From the NCBI GenBank assembly GCA_965237595.1, contig CBDEFY010000006.1, positions 1-64,000 of the forward strand: a DNA stretch of 64,000 nt, given 5' to 3'. How positions within the stretch are numbered: position 1 is the stretch's first letter; every line of letters starts with the position of its first letter. Position numbers and translations under genes: made by a program. Under the pieces are notes generated by a model. It was not told where the DNA came from and searched no databases. It saw only the letters and a program-made list of their open reading frames with translations. This document shows, one piece after another, positions 24,537 to 32,688 of this stretch. Origin of the DNA: UBA9611 sp965237595 (GTDB lineage: Bacteria; Chloroflexota; Dehalococcoidia; Lucifugimonadales; UBA3495).

Positions 24537-25640
24537 TTAGGCCAAGACGTGGTCGATGATGTATTGGCCTAGGCTGCGGTTCTCCGTGAAGTGGGCCGCG
24601 TTCAGTCCTTGGCCGTAGGCTATTACCGGGATGTCCAGTTCGTGGGTTGATCCGTGGCTGCGTAGTTTGGGCGGGATAGCCACCGCCAAGGGGTTTCCGA
24701 AGACAACGTCCTGAGCGCCCAGCACCATGATATCCCCTATGCGCTCCGGCATCAGCTTGAAACGACTGGCCGCATCCTGCCTGGATAAGGCTTCCTCCAC
24801 GCCATCGATGTTCCGAAGGACCTCAAGCGCAGGTTCCGGGTTGTCGGTACGGCCGTCGAGATGGATGTAGATACAGCCACCTAGATTGGAATGATGCACC
24901 GTGTATTGGTCCTTGATTATTGGTATTGCCCGGGCCTTAATCCCAGCCCTAGCCAAGTCATCCGGCAGGTGGAGCATCCGGGATTTCGATGACATACCGT
25001 GGTCTGCTGTTATCAGAAACCGGGCTTGGGGAAAGGCGTCTATCAGCCTGCCGATGCCCTCGTCCAGCAGGGCGATGTGGCGGGCCGATTCGGGTTCGTC
25101 CGGGGCATGGGAATGCATCGCATAGTCGGTGGTTGTCAGGTACACCAGGTCGAAATCGCGTTGCGACAGGATGAATCGTCCGGCATCCAACACCCACCGG
25201 TTTACTTCCAATGAGTAGATATCGGGCGGGGTTCCAACTCCTTCAACCACCCAATCGGGCGGCTGCTCCGAGGAAACGCTCAGAGTCGTGCCGTTGCTCA
25301 GTAGACGCCGCAGTTTATCCTTGGCGGTGACCAAGAGTGAGCTCATGCCCTTGCCTGCGGCTCGCTGGAACATGGTCTCGGACCTGATGTATTCGGCCGA
25401 TTCCATGTAGTGCTCGCCCCCCTGCTCCCGGTCCAACCAGTAATTCGAGGTGATGCCGTGCGTCTCGGGGTAGCTGCCGGTAACCAGAGATACGTTGTTT
25501 ACGTTGGTGACTGAAGGCATCATGCCTCGGACGTCCAGCCGGAACCCGGTTCGGGCTAACTCCTCCAGCCTGGGCGCCGGGCACACCTCAAGGTACTCGG
25601 GGTCCAGACCGTCAATCATGATTAATATTGTCATGTTCAT
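24537..25640 (-). CDS. phnA: Phosphonoacetate hydrolase-like protein (alkaline phosphatase superfamily)
   Basis: The protein of about 367 residues has MIDGLDPEYLE (metal Asp), MMPSVTNVNNVSLVTG with the nucleophile Thr region, HGITSNYW, VTAKDKLRRLLS, YLTTTDYAMHSHAPDEP, ITADHGM, VHHSNLGG and RIGDIMVLG...LRSHGSTHE. The order and wording follow phosphonoacetate hydrolase, which cleaves the C-P bond to acetate and phosphate, more closely than nucleotide pyrophosphatases. I chose ATG at 25640; GTG at 25682 is possible, and neither has a strong ribosome site. No phosphonate transporter is nearby. It suggests use of phosphonates as a phosphorus source. Confidence 0.78.
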   Translation of the reverse strand: MNMTILIMIDGLDPEYLEVCPAPRLEELARTGFRLDVRGMMPSVTNVNNVSLVTGSYPETHGITSNYWLDREQGGEHYMESAEYIRSETMFQRAAGKGMSSLLVTAKDKLRRLLSNGTTLSVSSEQPPDWVVEGVGTPPDIYSLEVNRWVLDAGRFILSQRDFDLVYLTTTDYAMHSHAPDEPESARHIALLDEGIGRLIDAFPQARFLITADHGMSSKSRMLHLPDDLARAGIKARAIPIIKDQYTVHHSNLGGCIYIHLDGRTDNPEPALEVLRNIDGVEEALSRQDAASRFKLMPERIGDIMVLGAQDVVFGNPLAVAIPPKLRSHGSTHELDIPVIAYGQGLNAAHFTENRSLGQYIIDHVLA

Positions 25641-25734
25641 AGGCGTGACTTGAAGAAATCCTGCCGGTCGTAGATTGCGCACTGTGTCAGATAGACTCTA
25701 GTGTAAGTTGAAATCTATCGCAACCATCCAGGCT

Positions 25735-25889
25735 AACAGCCTACAGCTCTCAGCCGTCAGCGCCCCACAGGCGTTCGTAAGCCTGACGGCCCCGATGGAA
25801 TTGGGGGTGATAGCTGATGGCTTTTGTGCGCTGCCCAGCGGAGGCAGAGGCGGTGGGTTCGAACCCGCCAAGCGCACCACCCTTCTTTC
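25735..25889 (+). repeat. Degenerate tRNA-Arg 3' half with shared flank (att-like duplication)
   Basis: Bases 25828-25878 match the tRNA-Arg(GCG) 3' half from its GCGCTGCCC to the CCA with a few substitutions and one deletion in the T loop. The similarity continues into the flank (CACCC...TTTCCACGCCC), and the upstream AGCTGATAGC-type repeat is also shared. The 5' half is absent, so it cannot be a working tRNA. It sits 2.5 kb downstream of the intact gene, with the EEP and phosphonoacetate hydrolase genes between. Confidence 0.75.
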
Positions 25890-25998
25890 CACGCCCGAAA
25901 AAGGCTCTGAGAATTGATCCGAGGGCATTCACATTTTCTTTAAATTTACTTGGTAGGATGGACGTGGAATGTGAGGCGCGCTTTATTTAGGAGGAATA

Positions 25999-27141
25999 GT
26001 GTTGAGGGGAATGGTCATCTCTGCGATATTTGCCCTTGGGATTGCCGTGGGTTGCTCCCAGCAAGATGGGACGACGGCAAGTGCGGTCCCAAACACCGTG
26101 GCACCCACGGCTGCGGAAACTGTGGCAACAAATGACGAGGACCCGGCGGCGCCCGCGCCTACAGACGCAGCGGCGGCCAATGCCCCAGAGCAAACGGCTG
26201 CACCGGCCGGGGCAAGACAGGTCCCCCCACAGGGCCGCGGATTTGTACCGCTGGACGACCCAACGTTTCTGGCCGCTCATGAGACCGAATATTTCGGTGA
26301 CGAAGAGCTAGTCCTCGGGGTTGAATTCGCCGGCGAAGTGCGTGCCTACCCCGTGCGGATGCTTCGCTACCACCACGTCGTCAACGACAAAGTTGGGGGC
26401 GAGCCGCTGCTCGTCACCTATTGAATCAAATGCAGTTCGGGGGTCGGGTTCGACCCCGTGGTCGATGGACAGCACCTCACTTTTGAGGTTTTAGGCCTGC
26501 TGGACGGCGTGTTCCAGATGAAAGACCGCCAGACTGGGACCATCTGGACACACTTGGACGGCAAAGCAATCGCCGGCCCACTGGAAGGACAACGGCTCAA
26601 TATTATCCCGATTCCCCAGACCACCTGGGGCCAGTGGAAGGCCGATTACGCGGATACGCTGGTTCTCGACCCGGACACCCCTTTCCAAGACCGCTACGCC
26701 CGGCCGGTCCAGATCGGCGTTTTCAATCCGAATGAGGCGATTTATGGCGACGACCGAATCCCTTCGAACACACTGATAGTTGGTGTCGAGGTTGAGGGCG
26801 TCTTCAAGGGCTATCCACTTTCTGAGTTGGAAGAGGCCGGATTCGTGGTCAACGACACCGTTGGCGGCCAACCAATCGTCGTTTTCTATGATTCGGCCGC
26901 CAGGACGGGGGTGGCCTACCTGCGCCAGTTCGATGGTCAGGTCCTGGAGTTCTACAACGTGAGTGAGGACGGGCACGAGATCAGGGACCGGGAAACCGGC
27001 TCGTTGTGGGATGTTCATGGACGCACCGTCGAGGGCGCCTACGGGGAAGCCCGGCTCGAATTCGTGCCGTCGTTCATCTCAGAGTGGTATGGCTGGTCGG
27101 CCTACCACCCGGAAACTCAGTTGTACCTGGCTGGGTCGTAG
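25999..27141 (+). CDS. DUF3179 lipoprotein, candidate selenoprotein (in-frame UGA)
   Basis: The full frame is 380 codons with one internal TGA at 26422-26424. Residues 1-18 are a lipoprotein signal (Cys 19 in AVGC), followed by an Ala/Pro/Thr-rich linker to about 75. The first DUF3179 module runs VRAYPVRMLRYHHVVND...LLVTY, then UGA, I, K, C145, SSGVGFDPVVDG...LTFEVLGLLDG. In DUF3179 proteins this site is TYCxxC, so the UGA falls exactly on the first Cys, giving UxxC. A second, Cys-poor DUF3179-like repeat follows (YPLSELEEAGFVVNDTVGG). AGGAGG precedes GTG 25999 or TTG 26002. The alternative is a nonsense mutation of a Cys codon. No Sec machinery is visible in the window. Confidence 0.75.
26440..26457 (+). 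promoter_or_regulatory. Bacterial SECIS-like hairpin downstream of in-frame UGA
   Basis: GGGGTCG and CGACCCC form a perfect 7-bp stem closed by the tetraloop GGTT. The loop starts 22 bases after the UGA at 26422-26424. Known bacterial SECIS elements have a short upper stem, a small apical loop with G in its first positions and a spacing of roughly 16-37 bases, all of which are met here. The hairpin is within the coding frame, as expected in bacteria. Confidence 0.65.
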
Positions 27142-27144
27142 GCG

Positions 27145-28134
27145 ATGCGAACTGGTCTAATTGCCGGGTCGATCGCCGCGATTGTGGCGACCCTGGTGTC
27201 GCTGCCATTGCGGTCGCCGGTGGACAACGTTTTCAACACCGCAACGGTTGCCCTGGCGTCCTTGCTCGTGGGAGTCGCGGCGGGACTGATCTGGGACAAG
27301 CTGGCCACCAGGCAGCGACGACTGCCATATTACGCCGGTGTTCTGGTCTTGGGCCTGATTACCGTCGTGGTTATTTCGGTGGTGGGCAATATCTGGCTCG
27401 AGCGGATGATATCCTTCACCGTTCCGCTGGCGGTCATCGCAGTCGCTGTATCCGGCGTGCTGGCGCCGAAGCTGGGCCGAGTCCTCTTGGCCACATCAAG
27501 TTGGCTTGCCCCAGCGTTCTTGATTGTCGCCGCTGCTATGGGAATCGGGTTAGCGGGTCAGGGCGATTCCGAGAGCGGGGACCTGTCGCTGCCGGAAAAT
27601 GTGGCGACAGTCACCGGCGTGCACGTCCTGCAATACGAGGTGACCGAAGGGTCGGTGATTACCTTCACTGTCGGCGAAGTGTTGACCCGGTTGCCCCTGC
27701 CCAACGACGCCGTCGTGCGCAACGACGCGCTGTCCGGCCAGTTGAATTTCGATGGTCAGCCCTCGGAGGTGTCTGTCGACCTGCTGACCCTGTCCAGCGG
27801 CCAAGACTTCCGCGACCAGTACATGCGGGGACGGATGTTCCGCGACGCTCAAGTGGCCGTCTTTACGGTGAACGACCTCTCCGACCCGCCGACCGAATTC
27901 TTCAGTGGGGATACGTTCACCAGCCAGGTCACCGGCATCCTCAACATCAACGGAATCGATGTCCCGCTGACCTTCGACTTGGAGGTCAGGAACGATGGCG
28001 ATGTGTTGAACGTCTTGGGTCGCACCGTCTTCACCTGGGACCAGCTCCAGATACCGGTCCCCACCGCCCGGCTCGTCGTGTCCGTCGAGGACGAAGTGTC
28101 GGTCCAGTTGCTGCTGGTGGCTGAGCCCATTTGA
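27145..28134 (+). CDS. Multi-helix membrane protein with C-terminal YceI-like domain
   Basis: The 329-residue product has four or five hydrophobic helices in the first 145 residues, then an extracytoplasmic domain. That domain resembles YceI lipid-binding beta barrels: LSGQLNFDGQPSEVSVDLLTL, DQYMRGRMF, AVFTVNDLSDP, TSQVTGILNINGIDVPLTFDLEV. YceI domains bind isoprenoid-type lipids. ATG lies three bases after the DUF3179 stop, so the two are almost certainly cotranslated, suggesting a shared envelope or redox role. Confidence 0.75.
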   Translation: MRTGLIAGSIAAIVATLVSLPLRSPVDNVFNTATVALASLLVGVAAGLIWDKLATRQRRLPYYAGVLVLGLITVVVISVVGNIWLERMISFTVPLAVIAVAVSGVLAPKLGRVLLATSSWLAPAFLIVAAAMGIGLAGQGDSESGDLSLPENVATVTGVHVLQYEVTEGSVITFTVGEVLTRLPLPNDAVVRNDALSGQLNFDGQPSEVSVDLLTLSSGQDFRDQYMRGRMFRDAQVAVFTVNDLSDPPTEFFSGDTFTSQVTGILNINGIDVPLTFDLEVRNDGDVLNVLGRTVFTWDQLQIPVPTARLVVSVEDEVSVQLLLVAEPI

Positions 28135-28135
28135 G

Positions 28136-28210
28136 CTAACAGCCGACAGCCCCGTTTCCGTCGGGGCAATCGGCGTCTCATAACCCTGACGGTTGATAGC
28201 TGACCGCGTT
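28136..28210. repeat. AGCTGATAGC-type intergenic repeat
   Basis: The sequence AGCTAACAGCCGACAGCCCCGTTTCCGTCGGGG (quoted in part) to GTTGATAGCTGACCGC repeats the motifs seen beside the tRNAs and at 36.5 and 37.7 kb. CCCCGTTTCCGTCGGGG-like arms can form a hairpin, which may also end the DUF3179-YceI transcript. Confidence 0.6.
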
Positions 28211-28290
28211 CAGGTGCTTGAGAATATCGCCAGTGTGTTAATATCTCGTAGAATGGTTGTCGCTCTATAAAAGGCGGAGGAGATTTTTGA

Positions 28291-28755
28291 ATGGCTACGA
28301 TGATTGATGGCGAGTCGTATTTGGGGAAAGTACTGGTGCGTCCATTGGATAAATCGGGAGATGTCACTATCTATCTGTGGCCCGTTAGGTGCCTGAAGAG
28401 CAAGATGGGGGGCCCAACATTCGGTGTCGATATCAAGGGTGAAGAGGTCATTCGCTATGACTCTCATGGCCCACGCGGCCACTGGCACAAGGGCGGCTAT
28501 GACAAGCTGGGCGCCGGCGGGTCCCACGTGGAATTTCCAGACGACGTGAGAGACATCGAGTCACAGATCTCTTGGGGATTGGCTCAGATACGGGAAAACG
28601 CACAGGAGTTACTTGCCGACGCTGGATTCCCAGATGCGGCCAAGTCCCTTGACCAAGAGATGGTTGGAGCTGCGTCGGAAGCCATAATCGCCCGCTTGGC
28701 AGAAGAAAGTGACCAAATCTCGAAAGCCATCGATCAAGGACTGATCGCGGCTTAG
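28291..28755 (+). CDS. Uncharacterised 154-residue protein
   Basis: The product is not recognised. The N-terminal half is beta-rich with VIRYDSHGPRGHWHKGGYDKLG, a His/Gly cluster that could bind metal or nucleic acid. The C-terminal half is helical (WGLAQIRENAQELLADAG, SEAIIARLAEESDQISKAI). There is no signal or membrane segment. ATG at 28291 follows GGCGGAGGAG. Lower GC than its neighbours hints at an accessory gene, possibly toxin-antitoxin-like, but this is speculation. Confidence 0.55.
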   Translation: MATMIDGESYLGKVLVRPLDKSGDVTIYLWPVRCLKSKMGGPTFGVDIKGEEVIRYDSHGPRGHWHKGGYDKLGAGGSHVEFPDDVRDIESQISWGLAQIRENAQELLADAGFPDAAKSLDQEMVGAASEAIIARLAEESDQISKAIDQGLIAA

Positions 28756-29000
28756 AGTTCCTGCTCGGGTTGGCGTAAGGTTCCCTGGACTAGCTATTGG
28801 CCGGTGTTCCGATTTGATGGGGCACCGGCCTTACCTTTTTCTTGCTCTGTGACCACAGTTTGGTGGTGTGAACCATGTCTTGCTTTCCGAGCAAACGGTC
28901 ATTCCCCGTCGTCGCCAGGATACCGTTTTGGCAGACTTCGATGACCCTGAGTGGTCTATCCGCCGAAGCCAGTAAGCCGCGAGTTGGGTATTAGTATTGC

Positions 29001-29759
29001 CTACCCTGGTTGATCGTTGCCTACCGTCAGCTGCGGTGCATCAGCCTCCACGACGGACTTCACCAGGGATAACATATCGTCTGGCTCTACTGGTTTTTCC
29101 AACAAAAAGAACGCCCCGATGGATAAGGCCTGCTTTATCCAACCCTTCACCGAGTGCCCGGTAAGAAAAATAACTTTGGCGTCCGGGTCCTCTTCGACGA
29201 TTTTCTCGCAAGCGGCAAACCCATCCATAACCGGCATGACTACGTCCATCAATATGACGTCGTAGTGCCTTTCTCTAGCCTTGGTGACCGCGTCTATCCT
29301 GTCCTCAGCTTCGGATACTTGGAAACCGCGGTCCTCTAGGATGGCACGCAACAGTGCCCTCATATCTGGTTCATCGTCGGCCACTAACACACACGTCGAT
29401 TTTAGAACGCTACGCACCAGCTCGGTCACTTGATTCAATTCGTATGGCTTATTAAGAATTGCATACACGCCCTCGTCCAAAGACCGCTTAATCAGGCCAT
29501 CTTCGTACGCAGTTTGCATGATTATGGAAATTTCGGGCCTGACCGCTTTGATTTGACGGTAAGCCTCCTCCCCATCGATTCCTGGCATCTTATAGTCCAT
29601 AAAGATGAGGTCAAAGTGATTCTTGGTCGCCATTTCGACGGCCTTCAGACCGGTACTTACTGCGGTCACGTCGCAGCCTTCGTCTTCCAGGATTTCCACG
29701 AGGGTGACTCGCTGTCCGTCGTCGTCGTCAACCACTAATATTTTCGGTCGGTGCTGCAT
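29001..29759 (-). CDS. Response regulator with two tandem receiver domains
   Basis: The 252-residue protein consists of two CheY-like receivers and no output domain. The first has acidic VDDDD, phosphoacceptor Asp in FMDYKMP (about 55) and the NKP Lys motif; the second has ADDEPD, LMDVVMP (about 172) and EKP. Such proteins act as phosphorelay intermediates or bind partners. No histidine kinase is adjacent, so it is an orphan here. The ATG at 29759 precedes MQHRPKILVVDDD. Confidence 0.85.
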   Translation of the reverse strand: MQHRPKILVVDDDDGQRVTLVEILEDEGCDVTAVSTGLKAVEMATKNHFDLIFMDYKMPGIDGEEAYRQIKAVRPEISIIMQTAYEDGLIKRSLDEGVYAILNKPYELNQVTELVRSVLKSTCVLVADDEPDMRALLRAILEDRGFQVSEAEDRIDAVTKARERHYDVILMDVVMPVMDGFAACEKIVEEDPDAKVIFLTGHSVKGWIKQALSIGAFFLLEKPVEPDDMLSLVKSVVEADAPQLTVGNDQPG

Positions 29760-29895
29760 TATATGTGCCTCGGAACCCTAGATGCGCAGTCGTTGGTTTT
29801 TATACAGTTTATTGTCAATCGACTGCGCGGTAGAAGCCAGCCTTTGGTGCCGCCGCCTCAGCGGTGGCTCAGACCCCCCCGGCGGTGGGAATGAA

Positions 29896-30130
29896 TCACC
29901 AAAGACACCCTGCGTCCGGCCTTCTAGCCTCTCGCTCCAACCCCACCAAGTAGTCCCGGTGTCGGCCGTCCCGCGTCCAGGCCGTAGCCAGCCCTTCCGA
30001 GATTAGCATGGCGTCAATACTCTCTCCGTTCAGAGTGTAGGTGTAGAACAACGGCCTGCCATAGCTATCCTTAGCCCTTGGACCAGACTCAACCCGGATC
30101 GAGTCGCCAGCAAGCTTCCGCAGCCTATCC
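29896..30130 (-). pseudogene. C-terminal remnant of a staphylococcal nuclease-like gene
   Basis: On the minus strand the frame reads ATDRLRKLAGDSIRVESGP, YGRPLFYTYTLNGESIDAML, ISEGLATAWTRDGRHRD and ends GCLW before TGA at 29896. This matches the last two-thirds of thermonuclease (SNase) domains but has no start and joins directly to the end of the PaiB-like gene. A second, related remnant lies at 55990-56251 (AEAWTRDGQHRD...GCLW). Confidence 0.65.
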
Positions 30131-30667
30131 GTGGCGGTTCGCCTCTGGATGGTTCTGGTTCAGCTTCCACTTGCCCTGGATCTTTTGGATTTCTATCTCG
30201 AAGGCCACGATTCTTTTCAGCATCCGCTGGGAATATTCCGAGGTGAACTCAGCCCGCCATGGCTGCGGATGCGAGGACTCGTAGTAGTCGGTTATGAGTT
30301 CAATGATTCTTTGGAGTCGAGGCTGGTCTTTGACGACCCTCAGCGTTCCGTAGACGTGCACCGCGACGTAATTCCAGGTTGGAACAGTATCGGCATCCTG
30401 GTACCAGGTTGGAGAGACATAGGTGTGAGGCCCTTGAAAGACGGCCAGCACCGGTTGCCCGCTGGCATGTTTCCACTGGTCATTGGCCTTGGCCATGTGC
30501 GCCAAGAGCGTCCCCTGCTCTCCGGCGACCTCGTCAAGGATGAAAGGCAGATGGCTGGCCACCGGCTCGGGTCCGGTGCCGGAAAATAGGATACCGAAGC
30601 CGTTTTCCTTGATGAAATCGCGGAGCCTCTGCTTATCGGTTACTGCGTAATGCCTGGGAAGGTACAT
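30125..30667 (-). CDS. PaiB-family FMN-binding protein, C-terminus truncated
   Basis: The 180-residue product matches FMN-binding negative transcriptional regulators (PaiB type): MYLPRHYAVTD, GPEPVASHLPF, LLAHMAKANDQWKH, AVFQGPHTYVSPTWY, VPTWNYVAVHVYG and FEIEIQKIQGKWKLNQN. Family members continue past PEADR for another 20 or more residues, but here the frame stops at EANRHG where it meets the SNase remnant, so it looks trimmed by recombination. The fold is largely intact. The ATG at 30667 has an AGGAGG site. Confidence 0.82.
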   Translation of the reverse strand: MYLPRHYAVTDKQRLRDFIKENGFGILFSGTGPEPVASHLPFILDEVAGEQGTLLAHMAKANDQWKHASGQPVLAVFQGPHTYVSPTWYQDADTVPTWNYVAVHVYGTLRVVKDQPRLQRIIELITDYYESSHPQPWRAEFTSEYSQRMLKRIVAFEIEIQKIQGKWKLNQNHPEANRHG

Positions 30668-30674
30668 GGTCCTC

Positions 30675-30785
30675 CTAAATTTTTAGGGCGGGGTTGGTCG
30701 CTGGACCGATGGGCGCCTGCACGATGGGAGCATCGATGTTCAGCACGCGGCACACGGAGTCTGTAGTAAAGCCGTGATCCGTCTC
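30675..30785 (-). pseudogene. N-terminal fragment of a nitronate monooxygenase-like gene
   Basis: The frame reads TTDSVCRVLNIDAPIVQAPIGPATNPAL, then stops. This resembles the start of nitronate monooxygenase / 2-nitropropane dioxygenase proteins (GIxxPIVQAPMGxATxPEL). The TIM barrel is missing. It lies just upstream of the PaiB-like start and is interpreted as deletion debris. Confidence 0.5.
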
Positions 30786-31044
30786 CCCAGTGTCTGCCGG
30801 TGATTTCCGTGGACCGATATCCCGATTGATTCTACGAGAACCATCAGATAGGTGTCCAAATTTTGGCATAAATCGCAATATTGTCGTCGTTATCAGTAAC
30901 TCAGTTCATGATGAAAGCCGCCTAAGTCCGGCCCATGGTTTCCTCAAGAGACGGGTGCTGGACTCCAAGGCTTGGAAAGACGCCCCTCTGGTATCCTAGG
31001 TCGGGCCTAATCTCATTCCGTTCAATCTACAACGCAGGTCGAAG

Positions 31045-32367
31045 ATGCCTCAGACCCCTATGCCGGCGCGTCCCCGCCGGCTTTTCTACGGGTGGGTTCT
31101 GGTCGGGGTGGCCGCCCTGATCATGGTCGTGGGCACAGTGCCGCTGTTCCAGGGCATGACCGCGTGGTTCGTCGTGTTGGAAAAACAGTTCGGCTGGAGC
31201 CGCACCCAACTAACCATCGCCTTCTCCTTGACCCGCGTCGAAGGCTCCATCATGGGCCCGGTAAGCGGTTATCTGGTGGACAAATTGGGTTCCCGCACGA
31301 TGGTGGCCTGGGGGATGACTATCGCCGGGGGCGGGTTCCTCCTGCTGGCCGTGACCAACAGCCTCTGGCAGCTCTATCTGGCCTTCGTGGTCATGAGCAT
31401 GGGCACCGGGCTGGGCAGTTGGCTGCCGATGATGACCGCCATCAACAATTGGTTCTCCCGGCGGCGGGCCATAGGCATGGCCGTCGCGATGGAGGGATTC
31501 CTGATTGGCGGCGTAATTTTGGTGCCCGTCCTGGTCTGGGCCATCGACCCCGACATCCCGGGCCGGCCGGGCTGGCGGTGGACTGCGGCGGCCATCGGCA
31601 TCTTCCTGATGGCCGTTGCCGTGCCATTGTCCCGGTTGGTGCGGAACAATCCCGAGGAGTACGGCCAGCAACCCGACGGTCAGGCGCCCGAGCCGGTGCC
31701 CGCTGAACACGAGGAGTCTACCGCGGGCGCCGGGGAGCCCAGCTATACCTGGCAGGAGGCCGTTCGCACCCAGGCGTTCTGGCTCATCTCCATTGGGCAT
31801 GCCTGCTCTTCCATCATAATCGTAACCATGATGGTGCATCTGGGCCCGATGCTGGACGACCGTGGCTTCTCTTTGCAGACCGTGGGGTGGGTGGTGGCGA
31901 CCTATACGGCGGTGGCGGCGGTTTTCACCTTGATCGGCGGCTACGTGGGCGACCGGATACCGATCCGATGGGCGATCTTCGCCTTTTCGGCGATTCAGTC
32001 CGTGGCTGTGGCCGTACTGGTTGTGGGAGAATCCCAGGCGATGGCCTTTCTATTCGGGGTGTTGCTTGGCGTCGGATTCGGAGGCCGGGGCCCGATGACC
32101 ACCGCCATCAGGGGCATTTACTTCGGCCGCAAGGCCTTCGCGAGCATCACCGGCATCTCCATGATCCCGATGAACGTGCTGCTACTGGCCTCGCCGTTGT
32201 TTGCGGGAATAATGTTCGACGCCACCGGCACCTATACGGTGTCCTTCGCCGTAGTCTCCGTGGTCAGCTTTGTCGGGTCGGCGCTGTTCCTGTTTCTGGG
32301 AGGGCCGGCTGCCGCCCCATCCCAAGCAGCCGCTACGGTTGACGCGGCGGCGGAACGCTCTGCGTAG
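31045..32367 (+). CDS. MFS transporter (OFA/monocarboxylate-like)
   Basis: The 440-residue protein has 12 predicted membrane helices with a charged central loop (about 200-235). It shows the MFS loop 2-3 pattern GYLVDKLGSRTMV and the repeat in the second half GYVGDRIPIRWA. WFVVLEKQFGWSRTQLT after helix 1 is typical of the oxalate/formate and monocarboxylate branch. The substrate is probably an organic anion, but this cannot be read from sequence. A second MFS gene of similar type lies beyond the IS110 element. Confidence 0.88.
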   Translation: MPQTPMPARPRRLFYGWVLVGVAALIMVVGTVPLFQGMTAWFVVLEKQFGWSRTQLTIAFSLTRVEGSIMGPVSGYLVDKLGSRTMVAWGMTIAGGGFLLLAVTNSLWQLYLAFVVMSMGTGLGSWLPMMTAINNWFSRRRAIGMAVAMEGFLIGGVILVPVLVWAIDPDIPGRPGWRWTAAAIGIFLMAVAVPLSRLVRNNPEEYGQQPDGQAPEPVPAEHEESTAGAGEPSYTWQEAVRTQAFWLISIGHACSSIIIVTMMVHLGPMLDDRGFSLQTVGWVVATYTAVAAVFTLIGGYVGDRIPIRWAIFAFSAIQSVAVAVLVVGESQAMAFLFGVLLGVGFGGRGPMTTAIRGIYFGRKAFASITGISMIPMNVLLLASPLFAGIMFDATGTYTVSFAVVSVVSFVGSALFLFLGGPAAAPSQAAATVDAAAERSA

Positions 32368-32503
32368 AGCCATTGAAAAATGCGGTTCGACAAGCTTCCA
32401 ATGGACAGCTTCGAATCTCGTAGCAGTTCCTTCCAGTGGTATCGCCACTGCGGGGCGTATCAGCGCTCACCACGAACGGAAGGAGGTGTCTTTACCGTTC
32501 GTC
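32368..32503. repeat. Palindromic GTTCGTCCT/ACGAACGG repeat interrupted by IS110
   Basis: GGTTCGACAAGCTTCC at 32385, TCACCACGAACGG at 32467 and ACCGTTCGTCCT at 32494 are arms of the same palindromic family that is intact at 49245-49322. The last arm is cut by the IS110 element and resumes after it as CTGAGCTTGTCGAAGG at 33663. Confidence 0.7.
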
Positions 32504-32517
32504 CTTGTATCTTAAAC

Positions 32518-32645
32518 CAGGACGTGGCAGGCCGAATCGTCCTAGGCTTTTTAGGCCGAGGCTCAGCGAGGCCGCCACGTCCTCCCCGCCCAGAGCCCGA
32601 ACAGTTGACTGGGCGGCAGCCCGTATCAAGCAAGGCTGGGCCGGT
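32518..32645 (+). ncRNA. Candidate IS110 bridge RNA (target- and donor-guide loops)
   Basis: The first hairpin has GACGTGGC-a-GGCC (32521-32533) pairing with GGCCGCCACGTC (32570-32581), a 12-bp stem with one bulge. In its internal loop, TCGTCCT (32537-32543) equals the sequence left of the insertion point (32499-32505), and GCTCAG (32561-32566) is the reverse complement of CTGAGC right of it (33663-33668). The second hairpin has GCCCAG (32588) able to pair with CTGGGC at 32609 or 32636. It contains ACAGTTG (32601-32607), equal to the element's right end (33656-33662). This is the published layout of IS621-type bridge RNAs. Confidence 0.7.
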
Positions 32646-32688
32646 GCCGGGGGACCAATGAGGGGAACCAGTGATGGGAGGTAGATGG

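Noticed and set aside
25828..25878. A second functional tRNA-Arg
   Set aside because: Only the 3' half is present, the T loop has lost a base, and there is no acceptor 5' strand or D arm.
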